Shown one piece after another: positions 50,634 to 59,327 of a DNA stretch of 64,000 bases; positions within the stretch are counted from its first letter, which is position 1; the number at the start of each line of letters is the position of its first letter. A program made the position numbers and the translations under genes. The notes below the pieces were generated by a model. The model was not told the origin of the DNA and ran no database searches. It was given only the letters and a program-made list of their open reading frames with translations. Where the stretch lies: contig JADJFX010000008.1 in the NCBI GenBank assembly GCA_016708345.1, forward strand, positions 350,779 through 414,778. Reading direction: 5' to 3'. Source of the DNA: Candidatus Rhodoferax bjergmarkensis. GTDB lineage: Bacteria; Pseudomonadota; Gammaproteobacteria; Burkholderiales; Burkholderiaceae_C.

Positions 50634-52597
50634 GCAGCAACCCCTTTGGCCAGGCTTGCCCCCGAAGTGGCCGCCACTTTTTTGCGGTAACGACGGTCCA
50701 GTGCCGCCATGGCACCACCCAGCGCCATCAGCAGGCAGCCGCCCCAAATCCAGGTAATAAAGGGCTTGTGGTACACCCGCATGGCCCAGGCCGGGTTGGG
50801 GCCCTCTTCAAGGCGTTCACCCAGCGAGACGTACACGTCACGCACCAGACTGGAGTCAATCGCGGCTTCGGTCATTGGCATGGTGGATGAAAAATAAGTG
50901 CGCTTTTCGGGGTGCAGGGTTTTGAGCACCTGGCCATCACGGCTTAACTCGACATCACCCACATCGGCGTTGTAGTTTGGACCTGCAACGGTGCGAATGC
51001 CCGTGAGCTTGAAGGTGTACCCCCCCACCGAGACCGTGTCGCCCATGGCCATGCGCACGTCTTTTTCGGTTTCATAACCCTTGACCATGGTGATGCCCAC
51101 CACACACACGGCAATGCCCATGTGCGCCACGTGCATGCCCCAGAACGAAATGGGTGTGGATTTCCAGTTGACGGTGTCTTTGAGCTGACGGTAAATTTGT
51201 TGCACTGAAGCCAGCACAATCCAGAAAGCAAGCGTCAAGCTCAGCGCCACCAGGGCTGACCAGGCACCAGCCAGCAGCGGTGCCGTAAAGCCCAACAGCA
51301 CCGACACAATGGCCACCGGACGCAGCTTCTTGGCGAGTTCACCCACGGTATCGTTTTTCCAGCGGGCAAAAGACCCGATCACCATGAAAAAGAGCACGGG
51401 CAGCATGAGGGGGGTGAACACGGCATTGAAGTAAGGCGGGCCGACGGACAGTTTGCCCAGGTTGAGCGCATCCACGATCAAGGGGTACAGCGTGCCCAGC
51501 AGCACGCTGGCGGCGGCGGTGGTCAGCAAAACGTTATTGACCAAGAGAAAAGTCTCGCGCGACACCAGCGCAAATGAGCCGCCTGAACGCACCTTGCTGG
51601 CGCGCATGGCAAACAGGGTCAATGACCCGCCCACCACCACGGTCAGGAACAGCAAAATGAACACGCCGCGCTTGGGGTCAGAGGCGAAGGCGTGCACCGA
51701 GGTCAACACGCCTGAGCGCACCAGAAAAGTGCCCAGCAGGCTCAGCGAAAACGCGGTGATGGCCAGCACGATGGTCCAGTTTCTGAACAGGCCCCGTTTT
51801 TCCGTGACGGCCAGCGAGTGGATCAGCGCCGTGCCCACCAGCCAGGGCAGGAAAGAGGCGTTCTCCACCGGGTCCCAAAACCACCAGCCGCCCCAGCCCA
51901 ATTCGTAATAAGCCCACCAGGAGCCCAAGGCAATGCCCAGCGTCAGAAAAATCCAGGCAGCAGTGGCCCAGGGCCGCGACCAGCGTGCCCAGGCGGCGTC
52001 CAGCCGACCATTGAGCAGCGCTGCAATGGAAAAAGCGAACGGCACCGCGAAACCGACATAGCCCATGTACAGCATGGGGGGGTGAAACACCAAGCCGGGG
52101 TCTTGCAGCAGGGGATTGAGGTCGCGCCCATCGTCGGGAATATCACTCAGGCGGACAAACGGGTTGGACGTGATCAACATAAAGAGCAGAAAGCCGACCG
52201 CCACCAAGCCCAAAATGCCCAGCACGCGCGACACCATGGCATCGGGCAGCTGGCGGGAAAAAATCGACACTGCCATCATCCAGGACGTCAGCATGAAATG
52301 CCACAGCAGCAAGGAGCCCTCATGGCCACCCCAAACGCCGGCAATGCGGTACATGCTTGGGAGCTTGGAGTTGGAGTGCTGCGCCACATAGGCCACCGAG
52401 AAGTCATTCGTATAAAAAGCGTAGGTCAGGCAAGCAAACGAGAAAGCGGTTAAAAGCCACAGGGCTTGAGCTCCGGGACGCGCCAGCGCCATCCAGTCGC
52501 CGCGCCCCTGCTGCCCTCCGACGACGCCAAGTACGCCCATGGCCAGCGCGACGAAGAGCGAAAGAATCAGCGAAAAATGACCAATTTCAGGAATCAT
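50630..52597 (-). CDS. ccmF: Haem lyase CcmF
   Basis: A 655-residue polytopic membrane protein, the haem handling protein that attaches haem to apocytochrome c. The WWD domain is clear: GWGGWWFWDPVENASFLPWL (20), with flanking histidines in WGGHEGSLLLW. About fifteen helices are predicted by hydrophobicity, and the large periplasmic loop near the C-terminus (about 530-600) is present. Its start at 52597 lies 80 bp after ccmE. Confidence 0.97.
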   Translation of the reverse strand: MIPEIGHFSLILSLFVALAMGVLGVVGGQQGRGDWMALARPGAQALWLLTAFSFACLTYAFYTNDFSVAYVAQHSNSKLPSMYRIAGVWGGHEGSLLLWHFMLTSWMMAVSIFSRQLPDAMVSRVLGILGLVAVGFLLFMLITSNPFVRLSDIPDDGRDLNPLLQDPGLVFHPPMLYMGYVGFAVPFAFSIAALLNGRLDAAWARWSRPWATAAWIFLTLGIALGSWWAYYELGWGGWWFWDPVENASFLPWLVGTALIHSLAVTEKRGLFRNWTIVLAITAFSLSLLGTFLVRSGVLTSVHAFASDPKRGVFILLFLTVVVGGSLTLFAMRASKVRSGGSFALVSRETFLLVNNVLLTTAAASVLLGTLYPLIVDALNLGKLSVGPPYFNAVFTPLMLPVLFFMVIGSFARWKNDTVGELAKKLRPVAIVSVLLGFTAPLLAGAWSALVALSLTLAFWIVLASVQQIYRQLKDTVNWKSTPISFWGMHVAHMGIAVCVVGITMVKGYETEKDVRMAMGDTVSVGGYTFKLTGIRTVAGPNYNADVGDVELSRDGQVLKTLHPEKRTYFSSTMPMTEAAIDSSLVRDVYVSLGERLEEGPNPAWAMRVYHKPFITWIWGGCLLMALGGAMAALDRRYRKKVAATSGASLAKGVAA

Positions 52598-52676
52598 GGT
52601 GGGTCTCGGTGAACGTCAAATAAGGTCAAAGTTAGCGGTACATCTGCCGGGGGCATTGATGCTTGTTTTGGCCGGT

Positions 52677-53114
52677 TTACTTCAGCGTTTTAATGGTTTT
52701 TTGCGCCTCATCCACAGCGTGCTGGGCCTCGGGCGGCATGTAGTTTTCATCGTGCTTGGCCAGCACCTCGGTGGAGGTGAAGTGGCCATCTTCGCCCAGC
52801 TTGCCCTGCGCCACCACGCCTTTGCCTTCTTTGAACAAGTCGGGCAGGATGCCGGTGTAGGACACGCTGACTTCCTTGGCGGTATCGGTCACCACAAAAT
52901 TGACGGTCAGGTCTTTACGCACAATGGAGCCCATCTTGACCATGCCGCCAACCCGAAAAGTACGGTTTTTGGGGGCTTCACCAGAGGCGATCTGGCTGGG
53001 CGTGAAAAAGAAAACCAGATTGCTCTGGAAGGCGTTGAGCACCAGATACGCTGCAATGCTGATGGCGGCCAAGCCGCCTGCAATGATGGCGGCACGTTTG
53101 TGACGGGGTTTCAT
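52677..53114 (-). CDS. ccmE: Haem chaperone CcmE
   Basis: A 145-residue membrane-anchored beta-barrel haem chaperone. After the basic N-terminus (KPRHKR) comes one membrane helix, then FRVGGMV and the haem-attachment motif AKHDENYMPPE with the covalent histidine and the following tyrosine. CcmE takes haem from CcmC and passes it to CcmF. The ATG at 53114 is chosen because it begins the typical RHKR segment. Confidence 0.95.
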   Translation of the reverse strand: MKPRHKRAAIIAGGLAAISIAAYLVLNAFQSNLVFFFTPSQIASGEAPKNRTFRVGGMVKMGSIVRKDLTVNFVVTDTAKEVSVSYTGILPDLFKEGKGVVAQGKLGEDGHFTSTEVLAKHDENYMPPEAQHAVDEAQKTIKTLK

Positions 53115-53122
53115 GGTTAAAC

Positions 53123-53296
53123 CTAAAGTTTCTCGGACAAAAATTCGTTGCGAAGCGCTTTGTGGATGCTTTTGCGCTGGCTGCGGATGAGCACCATCTC
53201 CAGCCCCATCACGGCAAAGGTCAGTCCAAAGCTGCCCCACACATAAAAGCCATAGCCGCCCATGGCGAAAAATTCGGCAACACTATTCCACTGCAT
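53123..53296 (-). CDS. ccmD: Haem exporter protein CcmD
   Basis: A 57-residue single-helix membrane protein with the CcmD look: GGYGFYVWGSFGLTFAVMGLE (quoted as GGYGFYVWGSFGLT), followed by a basic cytosolic tail. It stabilises CcmC-CcmE and helps release haem-loaded CcmE. It overlaps ccmC by 14 bases and is 8 bp ahead of ccmE. Easily missed in annotation because of its size. Confidence 0.9.
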   Translation of the reverse strand: MQWNSVAEFFAMGGYGFYVWGSFGLTFAVMGLEMVLIRSQRKSIHKALRNEFLSEKL

Positions 53297-54023
53297 GTTT
53301 GACCCACTCCGTATGACGTTCACGCTCCAAAATGATGTTGCGCACCCGCGCCAGCGCCACTGCGATGGTGTACATCCAGAAGGCAGCCACCATGATCAGC
53401 ATGCCGGTCAGCATGGTGCTGGCCATGGAGGGGGCACGGGTCAATGACACCGATGCACCCTGGTGCAGGGTGTTCCACCATTTGACTGAAAAATAGATGA
53501 TGGGCACATTGACCACACCCACCAACGCCAGCACGGCGCAGGCTTTGTCGGCGCGGCGCGGGTCGTCAATGCTGGACTGCAGCGCCAGAAAGCCCAGGTA
53601 CAAAAACAGAAGAATCAGCTCGGAGGTCAACCGGGCGTCCCAGACCCACCAGGTGCCCCACATCGGTTTTCCCCACAGGGAGCCTGTGACGAGCGACAAG
53701 AAGGCGAACAAGGCACCGGTGGGTGCCAGCGCCGAGGCCATCATGCCGGACAAGCGGGTATTGAAGGCCAGCCCCACGCCTGCCCAGGCAGCCATGACCA
53801 AGTAGATGAACATGGACATTTGGGAGGTCGGCACATGTACAAAGATGATGCGGTAGCCCTGACCTTGCTGGGCGTCGGTGGGGGCCACAAAAAAGGAAAT
53901 CCAGAGCCCCACGACCGTGAGCACGAGGGCCAGTGCAGCAAACCAGGGCTGGAGACGACCCGCCAAATGGTAGAAGTTCTGGGGCGATGAAAATTTGAAC
54001 CAATGCATTTCGCTTGTTTTCAT
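53283..54023 (-). CDS. ccmC: Haem transporter CcmC
   Basis: A 246-residue six-helix membrane protein with the tryptophan-rich WWD motif WGTWWVWDARLTSELIL and histidines in FVHVPTSQMS and the later LHQGAS segment. It presents haem to CcmE. Its start overlaps the ccmB stop as ATGA. Confidence 0.97.
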   Translation of the reverse strand: MKTSEMHWFKFSSPQNFYHLAGRLQPWFAALALVLTVVGLWISFFVAPTDAQQGQGYRIIFVHVPTSQMSMFIYLVMAAWAGVGLAFNTRLSGMMASALAPTGALFAFLSLVTGSLWGKPMWGTWWVWDARLTSELILLFLYLGFLALQSSIDDPRRADKACAVLALVGVVNVPIIYFSVKWWNTLHQGASVSLTRAPSMASTMLTGMLIMVAAFWMYTIAVALARVRNIILERERHTEWVKHAVE

Positions 54024-54703
54024 TCCAATGAAATTTTGAGGGCGGCCGTGGTGGCCAGGGGCGCAAAAAATGCTGACAGAACCAGCAATGCGGCCAACAA
54101 CGACAGGTGGCCACCGGCACCCAGACCGGCCGCATCCGCCTCTACCGCGCCAGCGCCAAAGATCAGCACCGGAATATACAGAGGCAAGATTAACAGCGAC
54201 AGCAATACCCCGGCACCGCGTACGCCCAAAGTCAGGGCAGCGCCAATACTGCCAATCAGGGACAAGGTGGGAGTGCCCAACAGCAAAGACAGCATCAAAA
54301 GGCCCAAAGCCCGCCCATCGAGCCCAAACTGCAGGCCCAGCACCGGTGCCATCAGCACCAGCGGCAAGCCTGAAAGCAGAAAATGCGACAGCGCCTTGGC
54401 CACCACCAACAAACCCAGCGGCGTGGACGACAAAGCCAGTTGCTCAAGCGAGCCATCGGCATAATCCACGGCGAACAAGCGTTGCAGGGAAAGCATGGCG
54501 GCCAGCAGGGCACTGACCCACAGCACGCCCGGTGCCATGCGCAGCAGCAGTGCGGCTTCGGGACCGATACCCAAAGGAAACAGGCTGGCCACCACCACGA
54601 AAAAAAACAGCGGCGTGAGCACCTCGCCTTTTTGCCGCATGCTCAAAGTGACTTCCCGGCGCACGACCGCAAAAAAAACAGGTGACCACGCCACGGCTTT
54701 CAT
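54020..54703 (-). CDS. ccmB: Haem exporter ABC permease CcmB
   Basis: A 227-residue, six-helix permease with FAVDYADGSLEQLALSSTPL, the conserved cytosolic loop (20 residues), and LSGLPLVLMAPVLGLQF. With CcmA it forms the ATPase that releases holo-CcmE from the CcmC-CcmD complex. Overlaps ccmA by four bases (ATGA). Confidence 0.95.
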   Translation of the reverse strand: MKAVAWSPVFFAVVRREVTLSMRQKGEVLTPLFFFVVVASLFPLGIGPEAALLLRMAPGVLWVSALLAAMLSLQRLFAVDYADGSLEQLALSSTPLGLLVVAKALSHFLLSGLPLVLMAPVLGLQFGLDGRALGLLMLSLLLGTPTLSLIGSIGAALTLGVRGAGVLLSLLILPLYIPVLIFGAGAVEADAAGLGAGGHLSLLAALLVLSAFFAPLATTAALKISLE

Positions 54704-55317
54704 GCGCCCAGCTCCAGAATTTGCGGCGGTGCCGTTCCAATGGCGACTTCCTGGTGGCTGGTGAACACCGCCAGACCGCCTTGTGCCAGGTGCGCGGCCA
54801 CCAGATCGGCCAGCAGCGTGATGGCGGCCACGTCCAGCGCGACAAAGGGCTCATCCAGAATCCACAGTCTGGCACGGTTGAGCATCAGGCGGGACAAGGC
54901 CACGCGCCGCTTTTGGCCCTGTGAGAGATGCCGAACAAGTTTGCTTTGGCAGGGCCGCAATCCAATGCGTGAAAGGGCATGGGCAATATCCGCTTCACTG
55001 GGCCGGGTACCGGCCAGGTTGGCATAAAACGCGAGGTTTTCGCCCACGGTGAGCGCTTCTTGCAGGGCGTTGTGGTGGCCCAAATAGAACAAGTCCTGCC
55101 GGTAAAGTTCGCCAAGTTCGTGAATAGGCACGCCATCCCACAAAATTTGTCCTGACTCTGCGGGCGACAAGCCGCACAGCAGGCGCAGCATGCTGGTCTT
55201 GCCTGCGCCATTGGCCCCGCGTACATACAGCAGTTGGCCACTGCCCAGTCGAAAGCCGACGCCGTCGAACAAAGGACGTTCGCCGCGTACGCATTTCAGA
55301 TCAGAGACTTCAAGCAT
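54700..55317 (-). CDS. ccmA: Haem exporter ATP-binding protein CcmA
   Basis: A 205-residue ABC ATPase and first gene of the ccmABCDEFGHI operon. It has Walker A GANGAGKTSM (about 33-42), the signature LSQGQKRRVALSRL (about 129-142) and Walker B LWILDEPF. Continuous overlaps or short gaps through ccmI show a single operon of nine genes on the minus strand, enough to mature the cytochrome c proteins encoded elsewhere in the window (cytochrome c4 and the DUF3365 protein). Confidence 0.96.
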   Translation of the reverse strand: MLEVSDLKCVRGERPLFDGVGFRLGSGQLLYVRGANGAGKTSMLRLLCGLSPAESGQILWDGVPIHELGELYRQDLFYLGHHNALQEALTVGENLAFYANLAGTRPSEADIAHALSRIGLRPCQSKLVRHLSQGQKRRVALSRLMLNRARLWILDEPFVALDVAAITLLADLVAAHLAQGGLAVFTSHQEVAIGTAPPQILELGA

Positions 55318-55467
55318 TTTTCACAAAAAAGGGGTGGGCGAGACAAACGCCAAGCCGTATTGTGCCTGCTTGCAGCGGATCGGGTTGAGTGCCAGCCCCT
55401 AGTGCTTGGTAGTAGTGTGGGGCTGCTTGTTTGCCGATTTACAAGGCCACGGGCTTTATGGGGCGCT

Positions 55468-56187
55468 TTACTGCACCGGTGCCATGGCCACCAGAGTGAC
55501 CTGCCCGTCGTCGGCAAAAGCAATCTTGTAGCTGCTTTCCTTGTAGGTTTTTGAATTGCTGGCCAAGGTGGTTTTGACTGTGTAATGCTTGCCCTTGGCA
55601 TTTGCCGGAAGCTTGAATTTTGAATTGGTCTGGTACCGCCCTGCGCCGTCAACGGAGGTCAGTGTTTCGGTTTTTTCTTCGACCAGCTTGTTTTTTTCAT
55701 CGTAAATTGCATATTTTTGCTGCATCTCGGGCACTTGGTCACCGTAGCCAATCAGGTCGGTCTTGGAGGTGATTTTGACCTCCTTTTGCCCGTCCGAGCT
55801 GGCCGGCGACTCTGCAACCTGGGTGGTGAAGGACGCCGGAATGATGTCGTCCTTGGGCGGCTTGATGGCCCCTTTTCCTTTGGCTTTGGCATACTGGTTG
55901 TTGACCACCGTGGCATCCGCAATTTTCTGGGATTCAAAATACCAGCTGATCAGAAAACCGGCTACCGCGCCAATCACCGCTCCTTTGGCGCAATCATTGT
56001 CAGTGGCGGCGGCGAGGGCGCAGCCGGCCACCGCACCCATCAAGGCACCCTTGGCCTTTTCATCCAACATGAAAGTTCCGTCCGCATTTTTCTTGAGGGT
56101 GCCATCCGGATTGGTGGCGCAGCTCACCGACAGCAGGCTCAGCACGATGGCGGCCATGGGCCGCAGGGTAAATCGAAAATTTGACAT
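55468..56187 (-). CDS. Lipoprotein with glycine-zipper segment
   Basis: A 239-residue lipoprotein. After lipobox LLSVSC (Cys23) comes the segment KGALMGAVAGCALAAATDN, then KGAVIGAVAGFLISWYF, two glycine-zipper-like helices that may oligomerise or insert in a membrane. The C-terminal part (about 115-239) is a beta-sandwich with alternating threonine-rich strands. GGGAG seven bases upstream sets the start. It follows the WD40-caspase gene by 26 bp, implying co-transcription. The family is not recognised. Confidence 0.8.
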   Translation of the reverse strand: MSNFRFTLRPMAAIVLSLLSVSCATNPDGTLKKNADGTFMLDEKAKGALMGAVAGCALAAATDNDCAKGAVIGAVAGFLISWYFESQKIADATVVNNQYAKAKGKGAIKPPKDDIIPASFTTQVAESPASSDGQKEVKITSKTDLIGYGDQVPEMQQKYAIYDEKNKLVEEKTETLTSVDGAGRYQTNSKFKLPANAKGKHYTVKTTLASNSKTYKESSYKIAFADDGQVTLVAMAPVQ

Positions 56188-56213
56188 GGAACAGCTCCCG
56201 TTAAAAGTGAATG

Positions 56214-59189
56214 CTATCTGGTTTTGGAGGCAATCGGGTCGTCAATATCGACCGTGAGCATGGTGGGGCGCTGCTCGCCCTTGGTCAATTCGCGCACCCG
56301 GTCACTGACGTAGGCGGACAGGTAGCTGGGCCGGATCAGGCCTGTTTTATCCTTGTCTGCCTTGCCCTGAATGCCTTCGATAAGCGCCTTGGTAAAAGCG
56401 CCGTTGCCCCATTCGGGGTCTTCCTGTGACAACTCCTTGCTGGTCGATGAGGCAAACACAATCACGCCTTTTTCCTCACTCAGCGCATTGAGTGTGCCCG
56501 TCATGTTACTGCTTGAGCGGGTGGCCTGGCGTGCCAACGCCCCCGCATGGCAAGTGTCGACAAAAAAGACGGCCCGCCCTTTGAGGCTGTGCAAGGTTTT
56601 GGCAATTTCATCACCCGATACCCAGGCGGATTGCGCATTTTTGGCTTTCCACGCGGCCATATCGGCTTCGCTCTTGATTTCACCCTTGGCCGGAAAGGAA
56701 CTCTCGCCGCCGGGGATGAAGAAATAATTGGCCCCTATGTTTTCGCCGTGACCGGCAAAGAAAACAACCCCTGCATCTTTCTCGCCCACGCTGTTGCTGA
56801 GCCATTTCAGGCCATCGAGAATATTTTGCCGTGACGCCTGTTCGTCAATCAGCAGCTTGGGGACTGCGCTGGTGTAGAGCTGGCCGGCTTGTTTTTCCAT
56901 GTGCAGGGCGAAATCACGCGCGTCTTTGTTGGCCAAATCCAGCGTGTAGGGTGCCGGGTATTTGGAAATGCCGACGATCAGCAGGTACAGCTTTTCGTAT
57001 TTTTCGGGGGGTGCAGCAACCGTAGTCTCCTTGGCGCGCACCACCTTCACCGTCACGGGGTCGGACTTGCCGTAACGGTTTTCCGCAAACAGCATGATTT
57101 CGGCGTCGGACGAGGGCAAGGGCACCTCTATTTCCTGCACCCCCGCCGCTCGCAGCCCCTTGCCTTTGAGGTCGCGTACCAGCTTGCCATTGACGCGCGC
57201 CTTCACACCAGACACGGGGGCATTGCTGGCCGTGCGCACTTCAAAACGAACCGGCACGGTGGTGGCATTGGTCTCGGCCATCGGGTTGGAGCGCAGCTCC
57301 ACAATGGGCGGCAGCATCTCGGTGATGTCGCTGCTGCTGGCCAGCACAGTCACAGGTTTTGCCGCCACTTCTTTGGCTGCCGAAGTCTTGGCCAGCGTGA
57401 GCGCTGCCAGATCGGCCTGGGCCGCGCGGAAAGCCTCTTTTTCATCGCCCGTGCTCAGCACTTTTTGAATCACATCGGGCCGGTACAAGCGGTCACGAAA
57501 ACGCCCGGCGCTGAAAAAATCTGCCGATTGGTTGAAAGCGCGGTTCAGGTGCCAGCCCACCAAACTTTCCCCGCCGACGGCGGTGTCGTAATAGCCGCTG
57601 GGCGTCCAGACGATCCAGCGTGTTTTGTCTGCATGGGCAAACAAGGCCAGCTGCTCCATGCCATCCTGGGTGCGAAACCAGCGCACGCTGCCATCACCCA
57701 GGCCGGCCACCACCCAGCGGCCATCGGCGCTGAGATTGACGGCCCAGGCCGGGGCGGCAATGCGCTGTGTCCACAGAGGCGCACCATTTTTGGTGTAGCG
57801 GCGCACAAACCATTCTGTGCCCAGCACAAAGCTGCTGTCGGTGCTGCTGATGGCCAGGCTGCGCGAAACCTCGCCCTGGCGCAGGGGCAAGGCCCGGCCA
57901 CCCACTTTGGGGCTTGTCGAGTTTTGCCAGTTCTCCACATACGGCTCGCCGCTTTGCTGCGGGGCTGCGGTCGCATCCGGCGCGGTGCCCGTTCTCAGGC
58001 TGCTGGCATTGAGGTCAAACAGCTGGGACTCGCCACCGGCGCGCATGGCAAAGGAGAGTACGCTGGCATCGGGGCTGACCCGAAACTGATCGGCCAGATC
58101 GCGAAAATCTCCGGTTTGCGCCTGGCTGGAGGCCACCCGCTGCCCGTTCATGCTGAACACGGCCCAACCCGGCTCCGCTGAGGCGCAAGCAACTTGCCCG
58201 CCCGGCAGGGCAACCAGCGACATGATGGTGTTTGAAAAACTCCCCAGCTCGGTGTCCTGGCCAGTGCCGCGGTTGCCAAAGGCCAGCACGGGAAAACGAC
58301 CGCCCCGTGTGTAGCCGCCCCCGGCAAACAGGGTGGCACCATCGGCTGACCAGGCAACGCGGCCCAGATTGCCGCTGCCCAAATCAATGCGATGCACCGG
58401 TTTGAGGCTGCTGGTGTCCAGAATGTCCACACGGGCGCTGTCCTGGTAGCCAATGGCCAGCGTTCTGCCATCCGGTGAAAACGACACGCCATAGGGCTTG
58501 CCGCCTGGCGCGGCAAAGCGTGCAGTGCGCTCCAGTCCCTTGCGACCTATTTGATAGACGCGAACAGAACCGTCGATGGAGGCCACCGCCAGACGACCAT
58601 CGGCTGAGAAATCTGCGCCAAAAATGGCTTCATTGAATTCCGGGTCGGTCCCGACAAATTGCAAATCGCGGCGAAACACACGCAAACCGCCCTGGCGCAG
58701 GCCAATCGCCAGCAACTGGCTGTCGGGTGACCAGGCCAGTTGTGTCAGGGGCGCTTCCAGTCCGGTGATGGTGCTCTTGGGCAGTACGCTGGCGCTGGCC
58801 CGGTCGAACAAGTGCATCAGGTGGCTGCCATCGCCAAAATTGGAGTTGCCGCCCAGCGCCACACTGCGCCCGTCAGGCGACATGGCGGCTGCATACACCG
58901 CGCCCACGCTGTCGCTGCCCAGCGGGGGACGCAGCACCGTCAGGGCCTCGCCATTGCGACTGTCCCAAAGGCGGGCCGTCTTGTCTTCTGAGGCCGTCAC
59001 GAGCCAGCGCCCGGTTTTGTCGGTCGAGATGCGGGTGATCGCTGCCAGATGCGCGCCGGTTTCGATGCGCAGCACCGGCTCCCGGCTTGGCATGGGCGCG
59101 GCCAGTGCGCCGGAAAACGTGGCCAGCATGTTCGCGCCAACAATGAGCGAACCCATCATGAAGCGAGCGACGAGAGTAGAAGAGTTCAT
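56214..59189 (-). CDS. Secreted WD40-repeat caspase-like (peptidase C14) protein
   Basis: A 991-residue protein with a signal peptide (about 1-30), an N-terminal WD40-type propeller (about 35-560, with many SPDGR and DGSVR turns), a linker, a small Ig-like domain (about 640-740) and a C-terminal caspase/metacaspase domain. The caspase dyad is in place: FFAGHGENI (His814) and FFVDTCHAGA (Cys880). The signal peptide places it in the periplasm or at the surface, unlike most prokaryotic caspases. I use ATG 59189; ATG 59198 is possible. It precedes a glycine-zipper lipoprotein in the same operon, a possible partner or substrate. Confidence 0.88.
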   Translation of the reverse strand: MNSSTLVARFMMGSLIVGANMLATFSGALAAPMPSREPVLRIETGAHLAAITRISTDKTGRWLVTASEDKTARLWDSRNGEALTVLRPPLGSDSVGAVYAAAMSPDGRSVALGGNSNFGDGSHLMHLFDRASASVLPKSTITGLEAPLTQLAWSPDSQLLAIGLRQGGLRVFRRDLQFVGTDPEFNEAIFGADFSADGRLAVASIDGSVRVYQIGRKGLERTARFAAPGGKPYGVSFSPDGRTLAIGYQDSARVDILDTSSLKPVHRIDLGSGNLGRVAWSADGATLFAGGGYTRGGRFPVLAFGNRGTGQDTELGSFSNTIMSLVALPGGQVACASAEPGWAVFSMNGQRVASSQAQTGDFRDLADQFRVSPDASVLSFAMRAGGESQLFDLNASSLRTGTAPDATAAPQQSGEPYVENWQNSTSPKVGGRALPLRQGEVSRSLAISSTDSSFVLGTEWFVRRYTKNGAPLWTQRIAAPAWAVNLSADGRWVVAGLGDGSVRWFRTQDGMEQLALFAHADKTRWIVWTPSGYYDTAVGGESLVGWHLNRAFNQSADFFSAGRFRDRLYRPDVIQKVLSTGDEKEAFRAAQADLAALTLAKTSAAKEVAAKPVTVLASSSDITEMLPPIVELRSNPMAETNATTVPVRFEVRTASNAPVSGVKARVNGKLVRDLKGKGLRAAGVQEIEVPLPSSDAEIMLFAENRYGKSDPVTVKVVRAKETTVAAPPEKYEKLYLLIVGISKYPAPYTLDLANKDARDFALHMEKQAGQLYTSAVPKLLIDEQASRQNILDGLKWLSNSVGEKDAGVVFFAGHGENIGANYFFIPGGESSFPAKGEIKSEADMAAWKAKNAQSAWVSGDEIAKTLHSLKGRAVFFVDTCHAGALARQATRSSSNMTGTLNALSEEKGVIVFASSTSKELSQEDPEWGNGAFTKALIEGIQGKADKDKTGLIRPSYLSAYVSDRVRELTKGEQRPTMLTVDIDDPIASKTR

Positions 59190-59327
59190 AAGTTGCATAC
59201 CTTTGCGGATCACGCCCCAACGGATACGTTGAAAACTGCGTGTCACTTTAAACCACCGGGCTTTGCGGGGAGAGCCCGCAAAGCCTTAACGGGCCGGGAT
59301 GGGGTGTAGTTTATGCAAAATGTCGGC

